From contig NZ_MLBF01000008.1 in the NCBI RefSeq assembly GCF_001936615.1, forward strand, positions 62,001 through 126,000: 64,000 bases of DNA. The letters are read 5' to 3'. The position numbers and the translations under genes were made by a program. How positions within the stretch are numbered: position 1 is the stretch's first letter; every line of letters starts with the position of its first letter. This document shows, piece by piece, positions 45,237 to 53,473 of this stretch. Under the pieces are notes generated by a model, which had not been told where the DNA came from, searched no databases, and was given only the letters and a program-made list of their open reading frames with translations. The stretch comes from Desulfosporosinus metallidurans. Lineage in GTDB: Bacteria; Bacillota; Desulfitobacteriia; Desulfitobacteriales; Desulfitobacteriaceae.

Positions 45237-47123
45237 TTAATGGCGGATGATGGCGCCGACGACGCGACATTGTTCCATGCATGCCCCACATTTTAGGCAA
45301 CGTTCTTGGTCGATGATGTGACGTTTCTTAGTTGAGCCAGTGATGCAATGCATCGGACATTTCTTGACGCAAAGGGTGCACCCTACACACTTTTCTGTGA
45401 TTTCATACTTTAGCAAGCTCTTGCAAACGCCAGCTGGACAGGTTTTGTCGACAACATGGGCAATATATTCTTCCCGGAAATACTTTAAAGTGGAAAGGAT
45501 GGGATTGGGCGCACTTTGTCCTAATCCGCAAAGGGCCGTGTCCTTAATGATAAGACACAGTTTCTCCATATTATCCAAATCCTCTAACGTCCCTTTGCCT
45601 TCCGTGATCTTTGCCAGGATTTCATAAAGACGTTTGGTACCGACCCGACAGGCGGTGCAGCGGCCACAGGATTCGTCCATCGTAAACTCTTGGAAAAATT
45701 TGGCGATATTGACCATACAGTCGTCTTCATCCAAGACAATGAGCCCTCCAGAACCCATCATGGAGCCTATGGCAGTTAAGGATTCATAATCAATGGGGGA
45801 ATCTAAATACTTGGTTGGAATACATCCGCCAGAGGGGCCTCCAGTTTGTGCCGCTTTAAACGTTTTATGGTGCTTAATACCCCCGCCAATGTCAAAAATA
45901 ATTTTCCGAAGGGTTGTCCCCATAGGGACTTCCACAAGCCCTACATTGTTGACTTTACCTGCTAAGGCAAAGACTTTCGTTCCTTTGCTTTTTTCCGTGC
46001 CAATCCCGGCAAACCAAGCGGCTCCCTTTAAAATAATGGGGGGGATATTGGCCAACGTTTCCACATTGTTGACACAGGTTGGTTTACCCCACAGCCCCTT
46101 TTGAGCGGGGAACGGAGGTTTGACGGAAGGTTCCCCCCTGGCCCCTTCGATGGAATGGATCAGTGCTGTTTCTTCACCGCAGACAAAGGCCCCAGCTCCG
46201 TATTTTAGCTCAATTTCAAAGCAAAAATCACTACCCAAAATCCCTTTTCCAAGTAACCCGTATTCCCTGGCTTGCGCAATGGCAACTTGTAAACGGTGAA
46301 TCGCCGCAGGATATTCTGCCCGGACATAAATAAATCCCTCGGAAGCTCCAATCGCAGAACCTGCAATGAGCATAGCCTCTAAAACGCTATGGGGGTCACC
46401 TTCTAAGACTGAGCGGTCCATAAAGGCACCCGGATCCCCTTCGTCGGCATTGCAAATGATATATCGTTGATCGGCCTGACTTTTACGCGTCAATTCCCAT
46501 TTTGAACCCGTGGGAAAACCTGCGCCACCGCGTCCCCGAAGTCCGCTTACTTTAAGGACATCAATAACCTCCAGGGGAGTCATGCGGAAAAGAACTTTAG
46601 CTAAGGCTTGATAGCCGTCCGCGGCAATATATTCAAGAATGTTTTCTGGAGCAATATAACCGACGTTACGTAGGGCTATGCGAAGTTGTCCATCGTAAAA
46701 GGGGATGTTGGTAGCGAAACGCTCTTTGGTGTTCGGGTCCATAAAAAGAAGGTGTTCTACCTGATTTCCTTGTATGAAGTGTTCTTCGACAATGGTGGTT
46801 ACGTCTTCTGCCGAAACCTCACAATAAGTTACGTTATCGGGGAAGATCTCGATCATCGGGCCCTTTTCGCAAAAACCAAAACAACCCGGTTGGAAAACTT
46901 TAACCTGTTCAGACAATCCCCGTTTGTTCAGTTCTTCTTCCAGACGTTCGGCGATTCGAGGACTGCCTGAGGAGTGGCAACCAGGTCCTCCACAGACCAT
47001 AACGTGCCTTACCAGACCTTGGGCGTTTTTAGTGCCGACAGAGTCTATAGCCCGTCGTGATTCAAGAAGTTTGAGACTTTGGGCTTGTAATGCATTCAAT
47101 GCATCAGTATTTTTGAGTTTCAT
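45237..47123 (-). CDS. NuoF-like flavoprotein subunit of bifurcating hydrogenase
   Basis: A 628-residue subunit. An N-terminal thioredoxin-like [2Fe-2S] domain (CGGPGCHSSG...CFGFCEKGP), a NuoF core binding FMN and NADH (GRGGAGFPTGSKW, CNADEGDPGAFMDRS) with its [4Fe-4S] ligands (SCGRCTACRVG), and C-terminal 2x[4Fe-4S] ferredoxin (CVGCTLCVKKC, CLKCGACMEQC). This is the HndC/HydB layout that splits electrons between NAD(P) and ferredoxin. GGAAGGG precedes the ATG. Confidence 0.95.
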   Translation of the reverse strand: MKLKNTDALNALQAQSLKLLESRRAIDSVGTKNAQGLVRHVMVCGGPGCHSSGSPRIAERLEEELNKRGLSEQVKVFQPGCFGFCEKGPMIEIFPDNVTYCEVSAEDVTTIVEEHFIQGNQVEHLLFMDPNTKERFATNIPFYDGQLRIALRNVGYIAPENILEYIAADGYQALAKVLFRMTPLEVIDVLKVSGLRGRGGAGFPTGSKWELTRKSQADQRYIICNADEGDPGAFMDRSVLEGDPHSVLEAMLIAGSAIGASEGFIYVRAEYPAAIHRLQVAIAQAREYGLLGKGILGSDFCFEIELKYGAGAFVCGEETALIHSIEGARGEPSVKPPFPAQKGLWGKPTCVNNVETLANIPPIILKGAAWFAGIGTEKSKGTKVFALAGKVNNVGLVEVPMGTTLRKIIFDIGGGIKHHKTFKAAQTGGPSGGCIPTKYLDSPIDYESLTAIGSMMGSGGLIVLDEDDCMVNIAKFFQEFTMDESCGRCTACRVGTKRLYEILAKITEGKGTLEDLDNMEKLCLIIKDTALCGLGQSAPNPILSTLKYFREEYIAHVVDKTCPAGVCKSLLKYEITEKCVGCTLCVKKCPMHCITGSTKKRHIIDQERCLKCGACMEQCRVVGAIIRH

Positions 47124-47152
47124 AAGGATTTCCCTTCCTTCAGTGACGCTTG

Positions 47153-47249
47153 TTTATCGTGGTTCGTGGTTCGAACTTCGACCTTCGAACTTCGGGACCA
47201 AATATCGTTCATCGTTCTTCGTGCTTCGTGCTTCGTTCTTCGTGCCTCG
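47153..47249. repeat. Tandem heptanucleotide repeat inside the hydrogenase operon
   Basis: Read on the plus strand, 13 seven-base units each ending TCG (consensus NNNTTCG) run from TTTATCG at 47153 to TGCCTCG at 47249. There is a single six-base break (GGACCA, 47195-47200). It fills almost all of the gap between hndA and hndC. Coding frames through it are products of the repeat. Confidence 0.85.
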
Positions 47250-47253
47250 CAGA

Positions 47254-47736
47254 TTACGGGCGGTACTTGGCCAAAACCTCATTAATGTCTTGTGCTTCGA
47301 GCATGCGTCCATGCACTTCGCCATCGACGATCATGACTGGGGCGAGGCCACAGGCTCCCACGCAGCGCAGAGTTTCTAAGGTAAAGAGATTATCTGGAGT
47401 GGTTTCTCCGGCTTTAATTTTAAGCTGATTTTCAAGTTCTTCTTTTAATTTCTCAGCCCCTCGCACAAAACAAGCGGTGCCTGTGCATACGTTAACAACG
47501 TGTTCCCCCCTGGGAATCATCGTGAAAAACGAGTAAAAGCTCACAACGCCATAGACTGTGGCGGACGGTATATCAAGTTTCTGCGCGATATGCCACTGTA
47601 CATTATCGGGCAGGTACCCATATAGTTCTTGAGCATAATGCAAGACCCCAATAAGGTTTTCCTTTTTGTGGGTTAGACTGTCGATATAGTCATCTAGCTT
47701 TTGGACAAACTGATTGGGTGAAGCGGTGTCACACAT
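47254..47736 (-). CDS. NuoE/HndA-like [2Fe-2S] subunit of bifurcating hydrogenase
   Basis: A 160-residue thioredoxin-fold ferredoxin. Ligands are CTGTACF (near 88-93) and CVGACGLAPV (near 128-133), the usual four-cysteine [2Fe-2S] pattern. It pairs with the NuoF-like subunit. First gene of the operon, with AAGGAGG six bases before the ATG. Confidence 0.94.
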   Translation of the reverse strand: MCDTASPNQFVQKLDDYIDSLTHKKENLIGVLHYAQELYGYLPDNVQWHIAQKLDIPSATVYGVVSFYSFFTMIPRGEHVVNVCTGTACFVRGAEKLKEELENQLKIKAGETTPDNLFTLETLRCVGACGLAPVMIVDGEVHGRMLEAQDINEVLAKYRP

Positions 47737-47979
47737 GAAAATCCTCCTTTATTTAATAACAATGCTACTTACATTTACACCTCTCTTTTTTGTTGCTTTT
47801 GGGCCCTTGTTTCCATTCAGCCTATTCGACATAGTGGTCTGATGGGCAGGCAATAGTTTATGTGACTAGTTTAACTTTCTTCCCACTGTCTGTCGTGTTT
47901 ATGGACATAAAATAAGTGTTTTATTAATAAAGAAAATTTAGTGTATTAAGAAAATAGAATCGAAAACTTTGCAAAAAGA
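47737..47979 (-). promoter_or_regulatory. Probable control region of the hydrogenase operon
   Basis: AT-rich upstream region between the terminator at 47980 and hndA. Several TTTATTAATAAAAC-like and TTATTTTATG segments occur. No clear -10/-35 pair or Rex/FNR site was recognised. Confidence 0.35.
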
Positions 47980-48005
47980 AAAAAGGCCCCCATGGGAGCC
48001 TTTTT
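47980..48005. terminator. Bidirectional terminator after the cache-HTH regulator gene
   Basis: AAAAAGGC-CCC pairs with GGG-GCCTTTTT across two bases. It overlaps the last bases of the regulator gene and separates it from the hydrogenase operon. Confidence 0.85.
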
Positions 48006-49173
48006 ATAATGGAACAAATAGCTTAACGGGTCGGCCAACTGTGCCGTATTTCTGTTCAGATTTTAATGCCCCACTATGTTCTAGAAATTCGAGGTAGCGG
48101 CGGACGGTGACTCTAGTCAGCTTAACTCCTTCCGCGACTTCCTCAGCAGAGAGGGGACGGCGATTTGCTTGTAAAAATTGAACGATTTGACCAAGAGTGG
48201 CATGATTTAAGCCCTTAGGTAGCCCACCTTCTCCAATATACCCGGCAGAATTTAAACCGGATACCGACCTTTGCCCGGTATCAAACGTATTTTGGAGGGT
48301 TAACTCAGTCAATGCCTTGCTACCCTCAGTCTCTGTAACCGTAATAAAGTCGCTTTCAGTTGGGTCTTTCCCGGGATTGAAACCGGTCGCTCGGTTAATT
48401 TCCCCTGTTAGAGATTGGATTTGCTCTACCATTTGGTTAAAGGCTTCCTCCAACTCCCCGATTTCCTTAGCACCGGAAACTTTAATCTTCTGGGTAAGAT
48501 GTCCGGTTGCTACGTCCCGAGTTCCTAACATGATATTGTGCAAGGGATAGATAACAACTCTCTGAAGAAAAAACCAAGCAAGAAGTGCTACCAAAATCGT
48601 TAAGGCTAATCCTAGTTCGGCCATTGTGATCAAAGATCGAGTGATAATTTCCTGTTCATAGTCATGGGAAATCCCTACATAAAAAATTCCAATAATGTTA
48701 CCATCTTCCGCGCGTAATGGAACATAACCCGTTTGGTACCACTGGCCTACTACATTAGCTTCTCCTACATAAGTCTGACCACCCTGCAGTACTGTTTGGG
48801 CTACATTAGCAGAAACCTTAGTACCAATCGCTCGTTCGCCGTTTGAACCACGTACCGTGGTAGCTACCCGCGTCTCCCCGAGAAATACGGTCACAGTGTC
48901 CCCGGTCAGGCGGGATAAATGATCGACTAAATCGTTATTGAGACTAATTTTAGTGGGCCCTTTATATAGGCTCCCATCATGCACAGACCACGAGCCGGGA
49001 TATGTTTTATCAATAATTTCCCCACATGTTGCCAAATCTGTTTGTGCTTTGATAATAGCGGCAGCTACGGCGCGATCTTTCATATAAAAACCAAGAACCA
49101 CGAGGAAGCTAGTCGCTAATAAGATGAGCGAACCCAGCAGTAATATGAGGATCTGATGTTTGAGCGAACGCAC
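48004..49173 (-). CDS. Membrane Cache-HAMP sensor with CitB/DcuR-type DNA-binding end
   Basis: A 389-residue protein with an odd domain order. TM1 is at about 7-29, a single-Cache sensor outside the membrane at 35-172 (ends GIFYVGISHDYE), TM2 at 183-203 and HAMP at 204-256. A linker leads to a helix-turn-helix at 324-389 (PLSAEEVAEGVKLTRVTVRRYL, shortened: SAEEVAEGVKLTRVTVRR; then YGTVGRP) exactly like the output domain of CitB/DcuR response regulators. There is no kinase, receiver or His/Asp phosphotransfer part. I infer a one-component membrane-tethered transcription factor. The GTG start has AAAGGGGTG upstream. It lies next to the hydrogenase operon. Confidence 0.85.
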   Translation of the reverse strand: MRSLKHQILILLLGSLILLATSFLVVLGFYMKDRAVAAAIIKAQTDLATCGEIIDKTYPGSWSVHDGSLYKGPTKISLNNDLVDHLSRLTGDTVTVFLGETRVATTVRGSNGERAIGTKVSANVAQTVLQGGQTYVGEANVVGQWYQTGYVPLRAEDGNIIGIFYVGISHDYEQEIITRSLITMAELGLALTILVALLAWFFLQRVVIYPLHNIMLGTRDVATGHLTQKIKVSGAKEIGELEEAFNQMVEQIQSLTGEINRATGFNPGKDPTESDFITVTETEGSKALTELTLQNTFDTGQRSVSGLNSAGYIGEGGLPKGLNHATLGQIVQFLQANRRPLSAEEVAEGVKLTRVTVRRYLEFLEHSGALKSEQKYGTVGRPVKLFVPL

Positions 49174-49246
49174 AAGTTCACCCCTTTCAACTTAAATACC
49201 TGAATTTAGCCGTCTAATTGATTTTAGCTTAATGCCATTTATCCCA

Positions 49247-49301
49247 CGACGGCCAAGGATGGCCTAGTGCAGCAGTGCCATGGATGGCACGGAGCTGCCC
49301 G
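49247..49301. repeat. GCCATGGATGGC-type palindromic repeats, second site
   Basis: CGGCCAAGGATGGCC followed by GTGCCATGGATGGCAC and a GCAGC/GCTGC arm. Related to the two units at 43139-43213. Confidence 0.6.
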
Positions 49302-49453
49302 CTTAAAGAAGCGGGGGTATTAGTGGCAATTAGCTATCGGATAAATTCGCGGTTAAAGTTGAAAAACCTCTTATATTATATTAATAATTCAATAATTTCG
49401 AATGTCCTGTCAGTTCAGTGCACTTACTTTAGTGGGAGCGGCAGACCTATACG

Positions 49454-50857
49454 TTATACCCCTTTGCGGGGAAGTACCACGCAAAAACGTGCCCCATGCG
49501 GTTCCACATTTTCCGCCCAAATTTCCCCATTATGAGCGTCCACAATCCTCTTGGCAATACTAAGTCCCAAACCATGTCCCGGAACCTTGCGTGAACGCGC
49601 TTCATCGACCCGGTAGAATCGGTCAAAAATCACTTCCAGGGCATTAGGCGGAAGTCCTGGCCCATTATCCTCAATCAGAATTTTCACGTTATCCTCGTCG
49701 CTCTGGAGACCTATTCGTATCTTCCCACCAGACGGCACATATTTCCCCGCATTTTCCAAGATGATTCGAATGAGTTGTTTCAGATAGAGAGCGTCTCCTC
49801 TTAATTCGATGTCCGGGAGCAAATCATAGTTAACCATGAATGAGCGTAAAAACGGCAAACCCTTCGTGCTTTCAATAATAAGTTCGCTTAAATTAAGCGA
49901 AACCAAGGTTAACTGCAATTCCTCTCGGGCCAACGTCAATAGGTTTTCCACTAATCTTGTCATCATCTTGGTTTCATCAACCACGGCTGTTGCTGAGTCA
50001 CGCACAATAGCTGGATCTTCAGCCCCCCAGCGTTGCAAAATATCTGCATGCCCGCGAATGACCATCAACGGGGTTCGAAGTTCATGGGAAGCGTTTGCCA
50101 CAAATTGCTTTTGCTGTTTAAAGGACCCCTCTAACCTCTCCAGCATATGGTTAAAATTTTGTCCAAGAAGATCTAATTCATCTCCATTTCCCCGCAAGGG
50201 GAGACGACGATTAAGATCATTGGCTGTCAACAGAGAAATTTCCCGATTCAAGTCCGCCATCGGGGCTAGGACTTGGCGAGACAAGATATACCCTCCGATC
50301 GCCGCTAGGAGCAACGCTGAACCACCCAGCCATAGTAACTGTCTGAGGAGAACAGTCTGGGCCAATTCCACTTCTTCCAAATCGGCCACGGCTTGAAGGG
50401 TTCCAATTTGTTTCCCGCTGGACATGATCGGACGAGCCATATAATAGACATCTTTGCCATTCAGAACACGGATTTCGGGGCCTGCCTGTTGTTCCACCGG
50501 AAGCTGGGCACTGATATTTCCACTCATTTGTAGGACTGCACCTTGCACAGAGGTCAATTGCAGGGTTACACCCTTAGGCACATTTCCTTTCAGGGCCTCT
50601 GGATCACGAATATCCACAGCCTGCCCTCCCTGCTGCTCATCGAGTGAGCCAAGGACACGAGTAACTGCATTCTCCAAGACTTGGCGCTTTTCTTGATGCA
50701 AAGCCTGGCTATTTCCCCAATACGTTAAAGTAGAAAGCATAAGAACCGTCAAAAGAAGCAAAAGAATGTACCACAGGGTAATTTTCCAAGCTAATCCCCA
50801 TTTCAGTTTTGGAAATCGGCACTTCCAAACGTTCTTAATCCTCTGAGCGAAGGACAT
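49454..50857 (-). CDS. Sensor histidine kinase, copy 1
   Basis: A 467-residue membrane kinase. TM1 near 25-47, an extracytoplasmic sensor to about 165, TM2 near 168-190, HAMP, then HisKA with the phospho-His in ANASHELRTPLMVIRGH and HATPase with ILENAGKYVP and DNGPGLPPNALEVIFDRF. It would pair with the adjacent regulator, whose gene it overlaps by 23 bases. A near-identical copy is at 56702-58105. Identity is very high except in a block of about 300 bases (50146-50440 here). Its regulator partner is damaged, so this copy may be non-functional or cross-talk with copy 2. Confidence 0.92.
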   Translation of the reverse strand: MSFAQRIKNVWKCRFPKLKWGLAWKITLWYILLLLLTVLMLSTLTYWGNSQALHQEKRQVLENAVTRVLGSLDEQQGGQAVDIRDPEALKGNVPKGVTLQLTSVQGAVLQMSGNISAQLPVEQQAGPEIRVLNGKDVYYMARPIMSSGKQIGTLQAVADLEEVELAQTVLLRQLLWLGGSALLLAAIGGYILSRQVLAPMADLNREISLLTANDLNRRLPLRGNGDELDLLGQNFNHMLERLEGSFKQQKQFVANASHELRTPLMVIRGHADILQRWGAEDPAIVRDSATAVVDETKMMTRLVENLLTLAREELQLTLVSLNLSELIIESTKGLPFLRSFMVNYDLLPDIELRGDALYLKQLIRIILENAGKYVPSGGKIRIGLQSDEDNVKILIEDNGPGLPPNALEVIFDRFYRVDEARSRKVPGHGLGLSIAKRIVDAHNGEIWAENVEPHGARFCVVLPRKGV

Positions 50858-51377
50858 ACCCGACTCCCCTCACTGTATGAAGATAATGCACCTGAAATCG
50901 TTCATCAATCTTGCCCCGTAAAAAGCGGACATAGACATCCACGACATTCGTTTCCCCGTAATAATCGAAACCCCAAACATTTTCAAGAATGAGTTCTCTA
51001 GATAAAACATGGTTCGGATGTTCCATGAACAAGGTCAATAATTCATCCATTGCGAACGGTTTTGTGAGATAATCATCGGCCCCAAGGTCCAAGCCAAAGA
51101 CTTTATCTTGGACTTCATCTTTGGCGGTCAGAAGCAAGATAGGAGTATTCTTAAGTGCTCGAATTTGTTTGCAAACGTCATAACCATTCAGAAAAGGCAA
51201 CATGATATCTAAAAGAATCACATCCCACTCATTTTTTGAGGCTATATCGAGCCCAACACTGCCATCCCAAGCTAGTCTCACGCTGTGACCCTGATGCTCT
51301 AATTCCAGGGCAATGACTTTGGCAATGGCACGATCATCTTCAATCAATAATATAGTCAAAGGAGTATCGGCTATCAT
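50835..51377 (-). CDS. OmpR-family response regulator, copy 1, with 51-residue internal deletion
   Basis: About 180 residues. The receiver is complete (IEDDRAIAKV, phospho-Asp in VILLDIMLP, TAKDE, KPFAMDEL). The sequence then jumps from FAMDEL straight to LTLFMEHPNHV, missing the linker and the first part of the winged helix that copy 2 keeps. The reading frame is preserved (153 bases lost) and the recognition part (NVWGFDYYGETNVVDVYVRFLRGKID) remains. DNA binding is therefore doubtful. The Met at 51377 has GAAGGGTG upstream. See the intact copy at 58083-58778. Confidence 0.9.
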   Translation of the reverse strand: MIADTPLTILLIEDDRAIAKVIALELEHQGHSVRLAWDGSVGLDIASKNEWDVILLDIMLPFLNGYDVCKQIRALKNTPILLLTAKDEVQDKVFGLDLGADDYLTKPFAMDELLTLFMEHPNHVLSRELILENVWGFDYYGETNVVDVYVRFLRGKIDERFQVHYLHTVRGVGYVLRSED

Positions 51378-51391
51378 AGTTTCACCCTTCT

Positions 51392-51899
51392 TCATTTTCT
51401 TTTGTTAGTTTTTACGACATTTTCACGTATTATCATAAACTCCTCGTTTACACCATAATGTTTTTGTTGAATAAGAAAAGCGGTCACAGGAAAATGATAC
51501 TGTCTCATCATTTGTATAAGAGATTGACTTGGGAACCAGCCATCATCAATCGTGATAAAAACGGCTCTCTCGGTAGTTGGTACAGACCATAAGACATCCG
51601 CAGACTTTCCTTGGACAATCGATGAAGATGTCGACAATTGAGTAGGGGGTGTGCTCTCACTATCCAATGAGGGAGGACTCTGATCAGTTTTATTTTGGGT
51701 GTTTGCTTGTGCATTTTGGTTCAAACCAGGAATGCCAGTATCTGTTTTAACCGAGTCGGAAGCTTTTGCTTGGGAGGGTGGGGGGTCTCCCAGCGATATT
51801 TGTGTATTAGATGAGGGAAAAACTGTTGAAAAGGAAGGCAAAAAGAAGAGGGGTATCGTGAGTAGGACTAAGGAAGTAACGTAAATTATGGTGCTTAGG
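51392..51899 (-). pseudogene. Truncated polysaccharide deacetylase (NodB-type) remnant
   Basis: The frame encodes a hydrophobic signal-like section (SLVLLTIPLFFLPSF), a Ser/Thr/Pro/Gln-rich linker and the first NodB strand VFITIDDGWFPSQSLIQMMRQYHFPVTAFLI (quote shortened: AVFITIDDGW). Then it breaks into the leader of response regulator copy 1 and stops. The rest of the catalytic domain is absent from the window. No good start codon or ribosome site is found at the 5' end either. It appears cut by arrival of the two-component copy. Confidence 0.8.
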
Positions 51900-51952
51900 C
51901 AACAATATTCAACTCACTTTCACATTGATAATATTACAAGGAATAGTTGCAG

Positions 51953-51991
51953 AAAAAGTCCCCACAGGAAACATCCCGCTGAGGACTTTTT
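51953..51991. terminator. Rho-independent terminator
   Basis: AAAAAGTCC pairs with GGACTTTTT across a 21-base loop. On the minus strand it would end the asnB-DedA operon. Confidence 0.75.
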
Positions 51992-52150
51992 GACACCCAG
52001 CCTTCCTATTAAATCACTAAGCCTTGAAAATAAAGCAGTCTGGATAAGCTTTTACCTTGTAGGCAAACGTAATTCCTTTTCTCCTATTGTCTCCATTATT
52101 CTCCATTGAGCAAGACCCCAAGTTCAGTGGCAAATGCTTACCCCTTTCGG

Positions 52151-53443
52151 TTATAGTACGCTGCGATCAACCTTGTAACGATAAAGACGGAACTCATAGA
52201 GAAAGACACAAACAAAAGCCCACAGACCACTGACCGTTAAAGCTGTGACCATAGCACTCGGAGTATGAATCTGGAGATAAATTGGACTTAGTCCTAAAAG
52301 AAGCAACAACAGAAGTCCCCCGAGCAAAAGCCCCAATTGAGATAACCACGATTTTTCCCGCGCCAGAAGATAGGCAAGGACTGCATAAAATGATAAACCG
52401 GCCAGTAAAAACCCTGTATTTGGGGCTTGAAAGGGCACAATGTTTTCAAAGATACTGACATTTTCCCCACGAAAAATAAATCGGAAAAGGTGATCCACAA
52501 GGGTTCCCCCACCCCAAGCCAAACCCAGAGGAAGAACATGGGTCCATTGTTTCGTTTCACGCCTTAAAGCAAACAACGCAACTAAGAAGACGCAGAGTAT
52601 CACCACGTGAGTGCTTAAGGCGTTAATTTGTTGCATCGAGTGAATCACCCAGGGTGGCGAAGCAAGATCCAGCCCAGAAGCGACAAGTTCATCAAATTCA
52701 GCAACATCATTAGCCACAAAATCTTGAATCAAACTCATCAGGAAAATAAAGAGTCCCAGGAAAATAACTCCACTAAGCGTTATCAAGAAACGCAGCTTGC
52801 CTAACGAACGATAACGACTCGGCAAACGCAAAAACTCAGCCGTCAACCAAGCTCCCCAGCGTTCATGATGCTTATACAAGAGATAAAACGCCAGAAAGAA
52901 TACGACACAAATAACCCCGAGTAGGATCGAATAACGATGGATAACCGGAAGAATCGTTTCCCAGCGACTCCCTAAAGTCCTTCCTAATATGATAAATAGG
53001 CTTGTCCAGGCTACAGCTCCCAGATAGGAAAAAACCGCAAAATTTCGGTAGCTTAACCGACTCAAACCAGCAATATAACCCGAAAGGTGACGAACCCCAG
53101 GAATAAAATATCCTACGGTAAGAAGCTTACCTCCATGCTTGTGGTACCAACTTAGCACCTTTTCGAGGCGCTCAGTCCCTGCATGTTTTTTCAGATGTGC
53201 CAAAACCTTTGCTTCGAAAAAGCGACCCAGAAAATAAGCAATGGTAATTCCAGTCATACTTCCAGAGGCCGATGAAATGATTGCTAATACAGGATTGAGT
53301 TGTCCAGAAAAACTCATAAAACCGACAAACGTCAAGAGAAATTCATCCGGGAGCGGCAGGCCTAATATTGAAACCAGTAAGATAACATATAACCCCAGAT
53401 AACCATATTGCGTTATATAGTGAATTAATAAAGTTGATGACAT
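52151..53443 (-). CDS. DedA membrane protein fused to a degenerate PAP2 domain
   Basis: A 430-residue membrane protein. The N-terminal half (about 1-200) is DedA/VTT, with the re-entrant Glu (GLPLPDEFLL, Glu34) and FIPGVRHLSGYIAGLSRL. The C-terminal half (about 220-425) matches the PAP2 helix layout but lacks the catalytic set: PSGH is replaced by PNTGF (341-345), and the SRx5Hx3D motif reads SPIYLQIHTPSA (386-397), so Arg and Asp are lost while one His stays. I read it as a DedA fusion with an inactive phosphatase domain, perhaps for lipid-carrier binding or flipping. It follows the propeller gene in an operon with asnB. Confidence 0.8.
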   Translation of the reverse strand: MSSTLLIHYITQYGYLGLYVILLVSILGLPLPDEFLLTFVGFMSFSGQLNPVLAIISSASGSMTGITIAYFLGRFFEAKVLAHLKKHAGTERLEKVLSWYHKHGGKLLTVGYFIPGVRHLSGYIAGLSRLSYRNFAVFSYLGAVAWTSLFIILGRTLGSRWETILPVIHRYSILLGVICVVFFLAFYLLYKHHERWGAWLTAEFLRLPSRYRSLGKLRFLITLSGVIFLGLFIFLMSLIQDFVANDVAEFDELVASGLDLASPPWVIHSMQQINALSTHVVILCVFLVALFALRRETKQWTHVLPLGLAWGGGTLVDHLFRFIFRGENVSIFENIVPFQAPNTGFLLAGLSFYAVLAYLLAREKSWLSQLGLLLGGLLLLLLLGLSPIYLQIHTPSAMVTALTVSGLWAFVCVFLYEFRLYRYKVDRSVL

Positions 53444-53473
53444 TAACTACTCCTTTCTTGTCTAACCCTAACC

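Noticed and set aside
47150-47428. Coding frame through the heptanucleotide repeat (plus strand)
   Set aside because: Its composition comes from the 7-base repeat and from antisense of hndA; no ribosome site or family match.
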